The notes under the pieces: model-generated
The model's database searches: none
What the model saw: only the letters and a program-made list of their open reading frames with translations
Told to the model about the DNA's origin: nothing
Program-made: the position numbers and the translations under genes
Assembly: GCA_024697705.1 (NCBI GenBank)
Contig: JAILFF010000122.1
Span: 1 to 30,536 of the forward strand
Length of the DNA stretch: 30,536 bases
Direction of reading: 5' to 3'
DNA from: Ruminococcus sp.
GTDB lineage: Bacteria; Bacillota; Clostridia; Oscillospirales; Ruminococcaceae
Shown here: positions 1 to 6,712 of the stretch, piece after piece
How the letters are laid out: every line of letters begins with the position of its first letter
Numbering within the stretch: the first letter of the stretch is position 1

Positions 1-153
1 TTTGGGTCTGCTTCTGAATTGCTCGACGGTCTCGTTAAGACCGTTTCTTTCGTCGGCGTACTGACGGCAGCGCTCCTCGTATTGCCTTTCCCTGTCGGTC
101 TTGGGCGGGGAGTTCGTGCCGAACATCTTGTCATAATCTACGTTATTGTTCAT
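1..153 (-). CDS. Partial hypothetical protein, N-terminus only
   Basis: The N-terminal 51 codons of a minus-strand gene that runs off the left edge. The ATG follows an AGGAG ribosome-binding site nine bases upstream. The translation begins MNNNVDYDKMFGTNSPPKTD and continues as a highly charged, Glu/Arg-rich stretch (REGQ/RERQ-like, then EERCRQYADERN), which suggests a soluble protein beginning with a disordered segment followed by a helix. I recognise no family. A membrane-protein gene lies 32 bases upstream on the same strand, so the two may be co-transcribed with the aconitase gene further upstream. Function unknown. Confidence 0.55.
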   Translation of the reverse strand, partial: MNNNVDYDKMFGTNSPPKTDRERQYEERCRQYADERNGLNETVEQFRSRPK

Positions 154-185
154 TTTGTCATTCTCCTGTCCTCTGTATTTTTCTT

Positions 186-539
186 TCAGAACAGATATGT
201 TGTCGTGAACGGATTCCCCTTACGGACGGCTAAGAAAAACAGCACGAACATCAAAACAGCAAAAATAATTCCTGTTACGAAATCGATTTTCTTCGCCTTT
301 TGTTCGCCGACCGCTTCCGCGAATTTTTTGTAAATCGGTTCGGCGACGAGCTTTGTTAAAAGAAACGACGCGATCATCATCGGCACCCACGCTATGAACA
401 TTCCCGCAGGCGGGTCGCCGACCGCGTACAGCTTTTGCGGTATCCCGGACAGGAAATACGCTGTTATCATTATTAATGACATCGCAAAGCCTATCCCGTC
501 TCCGGGACGATCACCTCTTCCGCCGCCCGTAAGGATCAC
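186..539 (-). CDS. Small membrane protein of unknown function
   Basis: Up to 117 residues with at least three hydrophobic segments (about residues 18-34, 45-62 and 86-104), a charged loop KLVAEPIYKKFAEAVGEQKAKK between the second and third, and a short polar C-terminus. The start is uncertain. The frame opens with GTG only 15 bases after the aconitase stop, but the Gly-rich first 19 residues lack an obvious SD and look less protein-like. The ATG at 482 (MSLIMITAYF) is an alternative that would begin directly at the first membrane segment. The short gap to the aconitase gene suggests read-through from the aconitase promoter. I recognise no family. Confidence 0.55.
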   Translation of the reverse strand: MILTGGGRGDRPGDGIGFAMSLIMITAYFLSGIPQKLYAVGDPPAGMFIAWVPMMIASFLLTKLVAEPIYKKFAEAVGEQKAKKIDFVTGIIFAVLMFVLFFLAVRKGNPFTTTYLF

Positions 540-554
540 CCTTTCACTGATTAA

Positions 555-2501
555 TTACTTATTTTCAAGCTGAACTCTCGTGTAGTCAAGCAGACCGCCC
601 GCAAGGATAATGTCCTTTGTGCGTCCCGTAAGCTCGCAGAGAACGGGGATATTTTCGCCCGTGGTCTTGTTGACGAGGGTAAGCTCGGTCTTGTCGGCTT
701 CAACAGCCGCCTTTACGCCTTCAAGCGCTATCTCGTCGCCCTGCGATATCTTGTCGTAGTCCGCTTCGTTTACGAAGGTAAGCGGCAGGATACCCGCGTT
801 TATGAGGTTAGCTCTGTGGATACGCGCAAAGCTCTTTACAAGAACAGCCTTTACGCCGAGATACAGCGGAGCCAGCGCCGCGTGCTCGCGGGAGCTGCCC
901 TGACCGTAGTTCACGCCGCCGACGATGATAGACTTGCCGAGATTCTTCGCTCTGCGGGGGAAGTCCTCGTCGCAGACGGTGAAGCAGTGCTGCGAGATCT
1001 TCGGTATATTCGAGCGCAGCGGGAGAATTTTCGCACCCGCGGGCATGATGTGGTCGGTGGTGATGTTGTCGCCGACTTTCAGCGATACGGGACATTCGAT
1101 GCTCTCGTCAAGCGGCGAAGTCTCGGGGAAGGGCTTGATGTTGGGTCCGCGCAGAACTTCCACGCTGTCCATTTCCGCTTCGCTTGCGGGGGGAACGATC
1201 ATGTTGTCGTTGATGACAAACTGCTCGGGCAGCTTGAATTCGGGCATATCGCCAAGGTACTCACGCGGGTCGGTGAGGTAGCCCGTGAGTGCGGAAACCG
1301 CTGCCATTTCGGGCGAAACGAGGTAGATCTGACCGTCCTTTGTTCCCGAACGTCCTTCAAAGTTGCGGTTGAAGGTACGCAAGCTTACGCCGCCGCTGTT
1401 GGGCGACTGACCCATGCCGATGCAGGGACCGCAGGCGGATTCGAGAATCCTTGCGCCCGCGTCGATCATGTCGGAGAGTGCGCCGTTCTTTGCTATCATG
1501 TTGAGCACCTGCTTCGAGCCGGGAGCGATAGCCAGCGAAACGGACGGATCGACTGTCTTGCCCTTTAATATGTAAGCGACCTTCATCATATCGACAAACG
1601 AGCTGTTGGTGCAGGAGCCGATACATACCTGATCGACTTTGAGCTTTCCGATCTCTTTAACGGTCTTAACGTTGTCGGGGGAGTGCGGGCAGGCTGCCTG
1701 CGGAACGAGCTCGGAGAGGTCGATGTTTATCTCCTCGTCGTAAACGGCGTCGAGGTCTGCTGCGAGGGGCTGCCAAACGTCGGCTCTGTCCTGCGCTTTG
1801 AGGAATTCGAGCGTGATCTCGTCGGAGGGGAAGATCGAGGTGGTAGCGCCAAGCTCCGCGCCCATGTTGGTGATAGTGGCTCTCTCGGGAACGGAAAGGG
1901 TCTTAACGCCCTCGCCGACGTACTCGATGACCTTGCCGACACCGCCCTTAACGCTCATTATCCTGAGCACCTGAAGGATAACGTCCTTTGCGGATACCCA
2001 CGCCTTGAGCTTTCCTGTGAGATTGACCTTTACGACCTTCGGGCAGGTGATGTAGTAAGCGCCGCCGCCCATAGCGACCGCAACGTCCTGTCCGCCCGCG
2101 CCTATCGCTATCATGCCGATGCCGCCGCCCGTCGGGGTGTGGGAGTCGGAGCCGATAAGCGTCTTGCCGGGTATGCCGAATCTTTCAAGGTGTACCTGAT
2201 GACAGATGCCGTTGCCGGGACGCGAGAACCAGATGCCGTGCTTTTTAGCCACCGACCCGATAAAGCGGTGGTCGTCGGCGTTCTCAAAGCCCGACTGGAG
2301 CGTATTGTGGTCGATATAAGCCACCGAGCGCTCGGTCTTTACGCGGGGTATGCCGATAGCCTCGAATTCGAGGTAAGCCATCGTGCCCGTAGCGTCCTGA
2401 GTGAGCGTCTGGTCGATCTTAATGCCGATCTCGTTGCCCTTGACGTATTCGCCGTCAACAAGATGCGCCCTCAGTATTTTTTCCGTAAGAGTCATTCCCA
2501 T
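555..2501 (-). CDS. acn: Aconitate hydratase (monomeric, fused large and small domains)
   Basis: A 648-residue aconitase that interconverts citrate and isocitrate in the cytoplasm; in anaerobic clostridia this feeds 2-oxoglutarate and glutamate synthesis. The [4Fe-4S] ligands are visible as Cys297 (CIGSCTNSS) and Cys357/Cys360 (ACGPCIGMGQSPNSGG). Substrate motifs GSDSHTPTGGGIGM (about 117-130) and the swivel-domain GGVNYGQGSSREHAALAP are intact. The length matches the short bacterial aconitase type in which LeuC-like and LeuD-like parts are joined, rather than the AcnA type of about 890 residues. The ATG at 2501 was chosen because AAGGAAGG sits six bases upstream; the open frame continues 19 codons further without an SD. 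Isopropylmalate or homoaconitate isomerases are related, but the single-chain organisation and motifs favour aconitase. Confidence 0.93.
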   Translation of the reverse strand: MGMTLTEKILRAHLVDGEYVKGNEIGIKIDQTLTQDATGTMAYLEFEAIGIPRVKTERSVAYIDHNTLQSGFENADDHRFIGSVAKKHGIWFSRPGNGICHQVHLERFGIPGKTLIGSDSHTPTGGGIGMIAIGAGGQDVAVAMGGGAYYITCPKVVKVNLTGKLKAWVSAKDVILQVLRIMSVKGGVGKVIEYVGEGVKTLSVPERATITNMGAELGATTSIFPSDEITLEFLKAQDRADVWQPLAADLDAVYDEEINIDLSELVPQAACPHSPDNVKTVKEIGKLKVDQVCIGSCTNSSFVDMMKVAYILKGKTVDPSVSLAIAPGSKQVLNMIAKNGALSDMIDAGARILESACGPCIGMGQSPNSGGVSLRTFNRNFEGRSGTKDGQIYLVSPEMAAVSALTGYLTDPREYLGDMPEFKLPEQFVINDNMIVPPASEAEMDSVEVLRGPNIKPFPETSPLDESIECPVSLKVGDNITTDHIMPAGAKILPLRSNIPKISQHCFTVCDEDFPRRAKNLGKSIIVGGVNYGQGSSREHAALAPLYLGVKAVLVKSFARIHRANLINAGILPLTFVNEADYDKISQGDEIALEGVKAAVEADKTELTLVNKTTGENIPVLCELTGRTKDIILAGGLLDYTRVQLENK

Positions 2502-2549
2502 AGAAAACCTTCCTTTCATTTTAAAAAGCCTGAAAGAGCTTGTACCTTT

Positions 2550-2578
2550 ATTATACAATATTAAACAAGCTTTGTCAA
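2550..2578 (-). promoter_or_regulatory. Sigma-A-type promoter of the aconitase gene
   Basis: On the minus strand TTGACA (2578-2573) and TATAAT (2555-2550) are separated by exactly 17 bases, a perfect consensus match, about 50 bases upstream of the aconitase start. I see no clear operator in the short leader. Confidence 0.85.
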
Positions 2579-2732
2579 TAAGTAAAAAGCGTACATAATA
2601 TCATGAAAATGTGTCAATTAACAAAAGGTTAAAATTATATTTACAATATTGCATGAAACATTTCTGCTGTTTTGTTGTCTGTTATAGTAGAAGAACATGA
2701 AATCAATAGTCTCTTGAAAGGATATGACAAAT

Positions 2733-3566
2733 ATGAAAAGAAAGTTATTTTGTGAAATCTCACCCGTTACATACGCTATATCGGTAAAGAAGTGCGAGAC
2801 CGTGAGGTTCCTGCACGACATCGCCGACAGACGCAGCTTTGCCCGCACTAAGTCGGAGGACAAGCTCGAATACGTCATCTACAAGCACAATTCGCTGATT
2901 CGCCGCCGTCTCGGGAACGTGGATATGCATTTGCAGGAAAACAAGGCGGTGAACCTCTCGCTGGCGGCTCCGAAGATAAACGGCGTGCTGATACGCCCCG
3001 GCGAGACCTTCTCGTTCTGGAGCCTTGTGGGAAGTCTTACCGAGAAAAAGGGCTACCGCGAGGGGCTGACGATCTTCTCCGACCACCCGTCCTCGGGGCT
3101 GGGCGGCGGTATGTGCCAGATGACGAACCTTATCCACTGGATGATTCTCCATTCGGAGCTGACCATCACCGAGCATCACCACCACGATCAGATAGACCTT
3201 TTCCCCGACTTCAACCGCACGATACCCTTCGGCACGGGCACTTCGATAATGTACAATTATTTGGACTATCGCTTCCGCAACGACACCGATATCACCTATC
3301 AGCTCGTTATTTACACCACCGACGAATATCTCTGCGGCGAGCTCAGAGCCGACAAGCGGCAGTCGTACAAGTTCCACATCGAGGCGGAAAACGTGTATTT
3401 TTCGCGTGAGGACGGCATAGTTTACCGCAACGGCGATGTTTTCCGCGAAAAGATCGACCGCCGCACGGGAGAGCACGTCAGCCGCGAGCTTATCCGCCAC
3501 AATCACGCCCGCGTCTGCTATGATTCCTCAAACCTGGAAATAATCGAGAAGCCTGCCGCTGTCTGA
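2733..3566 (+). CDS. VanW-family protein
   Basis: A 277-residue protein with the VanW core: NLSLAAPKINGVLIRPGETFSFW (about 74-96) followed by GLGGGMCQMTNLIHW (about 122-136) and a downstream beta-rich segment with TDITYQLVIYTTDEYLCGEL. No signal peptide or membrane helix is visible, so this is a compact cytoplasmic-looking form. The biochemical role of VanW domains is not established. They occur in some vancomycin-resistance clusters but are widespread without them, and there is no vanHAX-type neighbour here. The start at 2733 (MKRKLF) was preferred over the ATG at 2724 because AAAGG at 2717-2721 is too close to the latter. The gene is divergent from aconitase and stands alone. A possible extended -10 box (TG-T-TATAGT) lies at 2683-2688. 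Confidence 0.8.
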   Translation: MKRKLFCEISPVTYAISVKKCETVRFLHDIADRRSFARTKSEDKLEYVIYKHNSLIRRRLGNVDMHLQENKAVNLSLAAPKINGVLIRPGETFSFWSLVGSLTEKKGYREGLTIFSDHPSSGLGGGMCQMTNLIHWMILHSELTITEHHHHDQIDLFPDFNRTIPFGTGTSIMYNYLDYRFRNDTDITYQLVIYTTDEYLCGELRADKRQSYKFHIEAENVYFSREDGIVYRNGDVFREKIDRRTGEHVSRELIRHNHARVCYDSSNLEIIEKPAAV

Positions 3567-3633
3567 CAACAAAATAAATAACAGTAAATGATTGACCCTT
3601 TTAAAAAAACTGATTAAATTATACAAAAATCTC

Positions 3634-3662
3634 TTGACTTATGTTTATTCTTGTGATATAAT
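3634..3662 (+). promoter_or_regulatory. Promoter of the small gene at 3707
   Basis: TTGACT (3634-3639) and TATAAT (3657-3662) with a 17-base spacer, about 45 bases upstream of an ATG with an AAAGGGG SD. Confidence 0.8.
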
Positions 3663-3706
3663 ATGAAAAGACGGTAACAGTCAAATTTCAGAAAGGGGCA
3701 ATTAAT

Positions 3707-3913
3707 ATGGCTACATTCTTTCCCGAAAATTCCGCAGAGGCTCTTGCTATGCTTTATCTCGAAAAACAGGACGATATAAAGTCGCTTACGCCCGAGGAGC
3801 TTGCCGACCGCTATGACGAGGTGGTAAACAAGATCATTGCGCAGCAGCTTCTTATCAGAAGAGGAAAGTCTTCTCTGCCGGTGCTTAAGGGCTCGCAGAA
3901 TCAGGCGCAGTAA
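3707..3913 (+). CDS. Small hypothetical protein, 68 aa
   Basis: A 68-residue protein opening MATFFPENSAEALAMLYLEK, with predicted helices at about 8-22 and 26-50 and a basic Ser-rich tail (RRGKSSLPVLKGSQNQAQ). There is no signal peptide or membrane segment. The gene has its own near-consensus promoter and a good SD (GAAAGGGG), so it is very probably expressed. The next gene follows after 68 bases with a hairpin around its SD; the two may share a transcript. I recognise no family. The repeated E-x-L-A-x-R-Y-D-E-V-V-N-K pattern looks like an amphipathic helix-helix contact. Confidence 0.7.
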   Translation: MATFFPENSAEALAMLYLEKQDDIKSLTPEELADRYDEVVNKIIAQQLLIRRGKSSLPVLKGSQNQAQ

Positions 3914-3940
3914 AACTCTGTTGTTATCGTAATAATCGGG

Positions 3941-3973
3941 CTCCTTTCCGTGCATACTAAGTGCGGAAAGGAG
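3941..3973 (+). promoter_or_regulatory. Hairpin that buries the SD of the gene at 3982
   Basis: CTCCTTTCCG (3941-3950) is perfectly complementary to CGGAAAGGAG (3964-3973) across a 13-base loop. The right arm is the ribosome-binding site of the next gene, so the folded leader would hide the SD. Only a weak T-rich stretch follows, so I read it as translational control rather than a classical terminator, although partial termination is possible. Confidence 0.65.
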
Positions 3974-3981
3974 TGTTTATT

Positions 3982-4419
3982 ATGCAGGAAAAGGAAGCCT
4001 CGACGGCGCTGCTTCGGGAGACGAACGCGGGCATACAGATGGGCGTTTCGTCGATATCGGATATAATCGGCGATGTGGAGAGCGCCGAGTTCAGGCAGGC
4101 GCTGCATGACGCAAAGCTCGTTCACGATGAACTGGGCGGCGAGGCGCACAAGCTGCTGCACCTCTACGGCAGCGACACGAAGGAGCCTCATCCCGTGGCA
4201 AAGGCGATGAGCACCGCCAAGACCGCCGTCAAGATGACCGTAGACCGCAGCGACCGCACCGCCGCCGAGCTTATCACCGACGGCTGCGCAATGGGCATCA
4301 AAAGCCTTACACATTATCTCAATGTGTACAAAAATGCGGACAGCAAAGTAAGGTCGCTGACAAAGCGCGTTATCAGCTCGGAGGAGCAGCTTATCGACAG
4401 CGTAAAGGGCTATCTGTAA
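3982..4419 (+). CDS. Helical hypothetical protein, four-helix-bundle type
   Basis: A 145-residue all-helical protein starting MQEKEASTALLRETNAGIQM. It contains several amphipathic helices: GIQMGVSSISDIIG (about 17-30), FRQALHDAKLVHDELGGEAHKLLHLYG (42-68), TAKTAVKMTVDRSDRTAAELITDG and a C-terminal helix from VRSLTKRVISSEEQLIDSV. Conserved-looking polar pairs (H..E, D/E-x-x-H) would fit a ferritin-like four-helix bundle, but I see no complete metal-binding set and assign no function. The start at 3982 is set by GGAAAGGAG eight bases upstream; a GTG at 3961 lies inside the hairpin. A strong terminator follows. Confidence 0.75.
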   Translation: MQEKEASTALLRETNAGIQMGVSSISDIIGDVESAEFRQALHDAKLVHDELGGEAHKLLHLYGSDTKEPHPVAKAMSTAKTAVKMTVDRSDRTAAELITDGCAMGIKSLTHYLNVYKNADSKVRSLTKRVISSEEQLIDSVKGYL

Positions 4420-4426
4420 GCAAAAG

Positions 4427-4458
4427 GGCGTTCCCGCTTCGGTCGGGAGCGCCTTTTT
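4427..4458 (+). terminator. Rho-independent terminator
   Basis: GGCGTTCCCG (4427-4436) pairs with CGGGAGCGCC (4444-4453) with one G-T pair and a 7-base loop containing TTCG, followed by TTTTT. It lies eight bases after the stop codon of the helical protein. Confidence 0.9.
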
Positions 4459-4460
4459 CA

Positions 4461-4555
4461 AGATAAAAGATTAAAGATAAAAGATAAAAGATATGGTTTG
4501 CAGCAGGAGGTATTTCTTCTGTATCTTATCTTTTATCTCTTATCTTTTATCTTCT
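4461..4555. repeat. Heptamer-repeat palindrome, copy A
   Basis: The left arm (4461-4494) is a run of 7-nt units of the AGATAAA type. The right arm (4522-4555) is the matching run of ATCTTTT-type units in opposite orientation. The 27-base centre contains GCAGGAGGTATTTC. The arms could fold into one long hairpin on either strand. Relatives lie at 6291-6334, 7764-7843 and, with a different heptamer, 10266-10374. It fills most of the gap before the AraC gene. Confidence 0.75.
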
Positions 4556-4567
4556 TTCGTTCGGTAT

Positions 4568-4595
4568 TGTTTTTTCCGAAAAGATGTGGTATAAT
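4568..4595 (+). promoter_or_regulatory. Probable promoter of the AraC-type regulator
   Basis: TTGTTT (4568-4573) and a perfect TATAAT (4590-4595) with a 16-base spacer. The transcript would begin very close to the SD, leaving a leader of about 15-20 bases. Confidence 0.55.
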
Positions 4596-4615
4596 TAGTT
4601 CGGGGGGTGACGTAT

Positions 4616-5374
4616 TTGAGCATAAACAAGGAGCTTTCCGACAGGGAGTTCGCACAGCGCGAGCAGGGGCGGCTCCATTCGCCTTACGAAAGGGAACTGG
4701 AATTCTACTCCGCTGTCAGCGCGGGGGATATCGAGCGCGTCAAGGAGTTTTATTCGCCCCTCGCCGTAGAGGGCTGCGGCAGGCTCAGCGCCGACCCGCT
4801 CCGAAATCTGAAATATCACCTTATCATTACGATAGCGCTGATGGCGCGTTTCTGCGTGCAGGCGGGTATGTCGATGGAGACCGCCTATACCATCAGCGAT
4901 ATCTACATCAACCGCCTTGACGTCAGCGTGAACGAGCGTCAGCTTAACGATATCCACCGCGAGGCGTTCCTCGAATACGCACGGCGTATGCGGAAGGTCA
5001 ATTCGGGCGAGGCTTACTCAAAGCACATCGTCAAGTGCATAGATATGATATATAACAACATTTACAGCGGTATACGTGTTCGGGAGCTTGCCGATTTGCT
5101 GGGGCTGTCGCCGCAGTATCTCTCGAAGCTCTTTAAAAGCGAGGTGGGCGTGAATATCTCGGAATTCATCATGTCAAGGCGTATCCGTGCCGCCGAGAAT
5201 ATGCTGAAATACTCGGAATACTCGCCGCTCGATATCGGGAATTTCCTGAATTTCAGCTCGCACAGCCATTTTATCGCCTGCTTTCGCAAGGCTACTGGCT
5301 GTACTCCGAAGCAGTACCGCGAGCATTTCTTTCGCGTAAGCCGGAATATCGGTGAAAGCGACGATCCCGATTAA
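4616..5374 (+). CDS. AraC-family transcriptional regulator
   Basis: A 252-residue regulator. The C-terminal DNA-binding module has two helix-turn-helix units: VRELADLLGLSPQYLSKLFK (155-174) and the second in about 203-236 ending with the family signature FRKATGCTPKQYRE. The N-terminal part (about 25-130) is helical and resembles the sensor-like domain found in many glycosidase-linked AraC proteins of gut Firmicutes; it is not the cupin sugar-binding domain of AraC. TTG at 4616 is the probable start, with GGGGGTG about six bases upstream; GTG at 4607 overlaps the SD. It sits just upstream of the GH16 gene, whose promoter carries a 25-bp element shared with the GH5 promoter, so I infer activation of beta-glucan genes. 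Ligand unknown. Confidence 0.88.
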   Translation: MSINKELSDREFAQREQGRLHSPYERELEFYSAVSAGDIERVKEFYSPLAVEGCGRLSADPLRNLKYHLIITIALMARFCVQAGMSMETAYTISDIYINRLDVSVNERQLNDIHREAFLEYARRMRKVNSGEAYSKHIVKCIDMIYNNIYSGIRVRELADLLGLSPQYLSKLFKSEVGVNISEFIMSRRIRAAENMLKYSEYSPLDIGNFLNFSSHSHFIACFRKATGCTPKQYREHFFRVSRNIGESDDPD

Positions 5375-5380
5375 ATATTT

Positions 5381-5431
5381 GATATCAGGCTTAAATTTTT
5401 GATATTAAAATATGTTTGTTTGTGATATAAT
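5381..5431 (+). promoter_or_regulatory. GH16 promoter with putative AraC operator
   Basis: A 25-bp element at 5381-5405 (GATATCA, then GG-C-TTAA, then ATTTTTGATAT) contains two GATAT half-sites about 20 bases apart, as expected for tandem AraC-type half-sites. TTGATA (5399-5404) overlaps its right half and lies 21 bases before TATAAT (5426-5431). That spacing is too long for unaided sigma-A, consistent with activator dependence. The same layout recurs upstream of the GH5 gene. Confidence 0.7.
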
Positions 5432-5474
5432 TTACTTAACACAAAACGTTCCGACCGAGACAAGGAGGTATGTT

Positions 5475-6296
5475 ATGAATATGAAAAAATTACTGACGAC
5501 TGTTATTTCTCTGACGGCGGCGCTTGCCGTGACCGCCTGCGGCTCTTCGGGCGGTACTGCCGAAAGAACTGAAACAGCCGCGCCTGCCGAAACGACCGCC
5601 GCTCCCGCAGAAAGCAGCGAGACCGCGGCCGATGCCCACGAAGCTCAGGCTGACAGCGGCGAGTTCACCGTACTCGGCGATTTTACAAAGGGCAGCTCCG
5701 AGAAGTTTTACGCCTCCGACGGCTGGTCGAACGGCAATATGTTCGACTGCACATGGAAGAAAGAAAACGTCAAGTTCGGGGACGGCGTGATGAAGCTCAC
5801 GATCGACGCCACCCCGTCGGGAGAGCATACCGCCGCCGAATACCGCACGCACGAGTTCTGCGGCTACGGTCTCTACGAGGTCTGCATGAAGCCTATCAGG
5901 AATAACGGCGTGGTGTCTTCGTTCTTTACCTACACGGGACCCTCCGACGAAAATCCCTGGGACGAGATAGACATCGAGTTTCTCGGCAAGGACACTACGA
6001 AGGTGCAGTTCAACTATTTCACCGACGGCAAGGGCGATCACGAGCTGCTGTACGATCTCGGCTTCGACGCTTCGGAGGATTTCCACACATACGGCTTTGA
6101 GTGGCTCGAAGGCTCGATAAAGTGGTATGTGGACGGCAAGGAGGTACACTCCGTTACGGAGAACATTCCCAAAACGCCCGGCAGACTTATGATGAACGTC
6201 TGGAACGGCAAGGGCGTGGACGCATGGCTTGCGCCCTACGATGGCACAGCGCCCCTCACTGCCGAATATAAGTGGGCGAGGTTCACGGCAAGATAA
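5475..6296 (+). CDS. GH16 lipoprotein, beta-1,3-1,4-glucanase (lichenase) type
   Basis: A 273-residue exported lipoprotein. Signal peptide 1-21 ends in a lipobox TAC with Cys22, followed by a Thr/Ala/Glu/Pro-rich linker to about residue 60. The GH16 jelly roll covers about 63-273. The catalytic signature is intact: DEIDIEFLG with Glu164 as nucleophile, Asp166, and Glu168 as acid/base. The compact fold, single continuous signature and absence of extra modules fit endo-beta-1,3-1,4-glucanases; laminarinase activity cannot be excluded. It should act on mixed-linkage beta-glucan outside the cell while anchored to the membrane. The start at 5475 follows AAGGAGG by five bases. It lies behind the AraC gene under a promoter with the shared operator. 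Its stop codon lies inside the first heptamer of the terminator palindrome. Confidence 0.92.
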   Translation: MNMKKLLTTVISLTAALAVTACGSSGGTAERTETAAPAETTAAPAESSETAADAHEAQADSGEFTVLGDFTKGSSEKFYASDGWSNGNMFDCTWKKENVKFGDGVMKLTIDATPSGEHTAAEYRTHEFCGYGLYEVCMKPIRNNGVVSSFFTYTGPSDENPWDEIDIEFLGKDTTKVQFNYFTDGKGDHELLYDLGFDASEDFHTYGFEWLEGSIKWYVDGKEVHSVTENIPKTPGRLMMNVWNGKGVDAWLAPYDGTAPLTAEYKWARFTAR

Positions 6297-6301
6297 CAGA
6301 T

Positions 6302-6336
6302 AAAAGATAACAGATATTTTGTCTGTTATCTTTTTT
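6302..6336 (+). terminator. Terminator of GH16, built from heptamer repeats (copy B)
   Basis: AAAAGATAACAGA (6302-6314) pairs perfectly with TCTGTTATCTTTT (6322-6334) around a 7-base loop and runs into a T-tract. The left side is a heptamer run (AGATAAC, AGATAAA, AGATAAC, AGATATT) that begins at the GH16 stop codon, so this is a short member of the palindrome family that also works as a terminator. Confidence 0.85.
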
Positions 6337-6660
6337 TCTGCGTATATAATGAAACAAGCCCCGCGATTTAACACAGAGCTTGTTTTGATTCGGTTCGGGG
6401 TAATATGTTGCATATCCCTTGGTATGCGTTACATTTTTTGGACGGTTGCAGGAAAACCCTACGCTATTACAAGAGAAATTGCAAGCGGGTAAGCAAGTAA
6501 GCACTTTTTAAAGACTTTATAAAAATACTTACAGTAATTTTTTTAAAGTTTGCTATTTTTGCTTACTTGCTTACTCGGATAGCCCTAAAACCACGATATT
6601 ACGCGGTTTTAGGCGGGTAAGGGGAAATCGTTTCTGCTTACCCATACTTACCCGTCAGTC
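6337..6660. other. Structured non-coding interval between GH16 and GH5
   Basis: About 320 bases without a convincing gene but rich in pairing. AAACAAGC (6352-6359) pairs with GCTTGTTT (6378-6385), and CCCG in that loop can pair with CGGG at 6396-6399, a pseudoknot-like arrangement. GGTAAGCAAGTAAGCA (6488-6503) is the reverse complement of 6560-6575, a perfect 16-base pairing 56 bases apart. CCTAAAACC (6584-6592) pairs with GGTTTTAGG (6605-6613). GGGTAAG recurs on both strands near 6614-6653. It could be a remnant of a mobile element or a structured RNA; nothing in it is recognised. Confidence 0.45.
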
Positions 6661-6687
6661 AAAAAGTGTATCTTTTCTTTTATACAC
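6661..6687 (-). terminator. Terminator of the GH5 gene
   Basis: On the minus strand GTGTAT (6687-6682) pairs with ATACAC (6671-6666) across an A/G-rich 10-base loop and is followed by TTTTT. It lies about 25 bases beyond the GH5 stop codon. Confidence 0.7.
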
Positions 6688-6712
6688 CCCGAGTTTACTG
6701 CAAAAGCCGCGT

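Noticed and set aside
816..1568. Open frame of 250 codons opposite the aconitase gene
   Set aside because: It is fully antisense to a gene with intact cluster-binding motifs, has no SD, and its protein is rich in Arg/His/Val as expected for a shadow frame.
2733..3566. Vancomycin resistance determinant
   Set aside because: VanW domains are common outside resistance clusters, and no vanH, vanA/B, vanX, vanR or vanS gene is nearby.
3941..3973. Terminator of the 68-aa gene
   Set aside because: The stem is followed by TGTTTATT, not a T-tract, and its right arm is the SD of the next gene, so SD occlusion explains it better.
4461..4555. Possible CRISPR array
   Set aside because: The repeats are only seven bases, contiguous and without spacers, and they form inverted arms; no cas genes are present.
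6424..6492. 22-codon frame beginning MRYIFWTVAGKPYAITREIA
   Set aside because: It looks protein-like but is very short, has no SD and ends inside the inverted-repeat region; it may be the tail of a decayed gene, but I cannot support a CDS.
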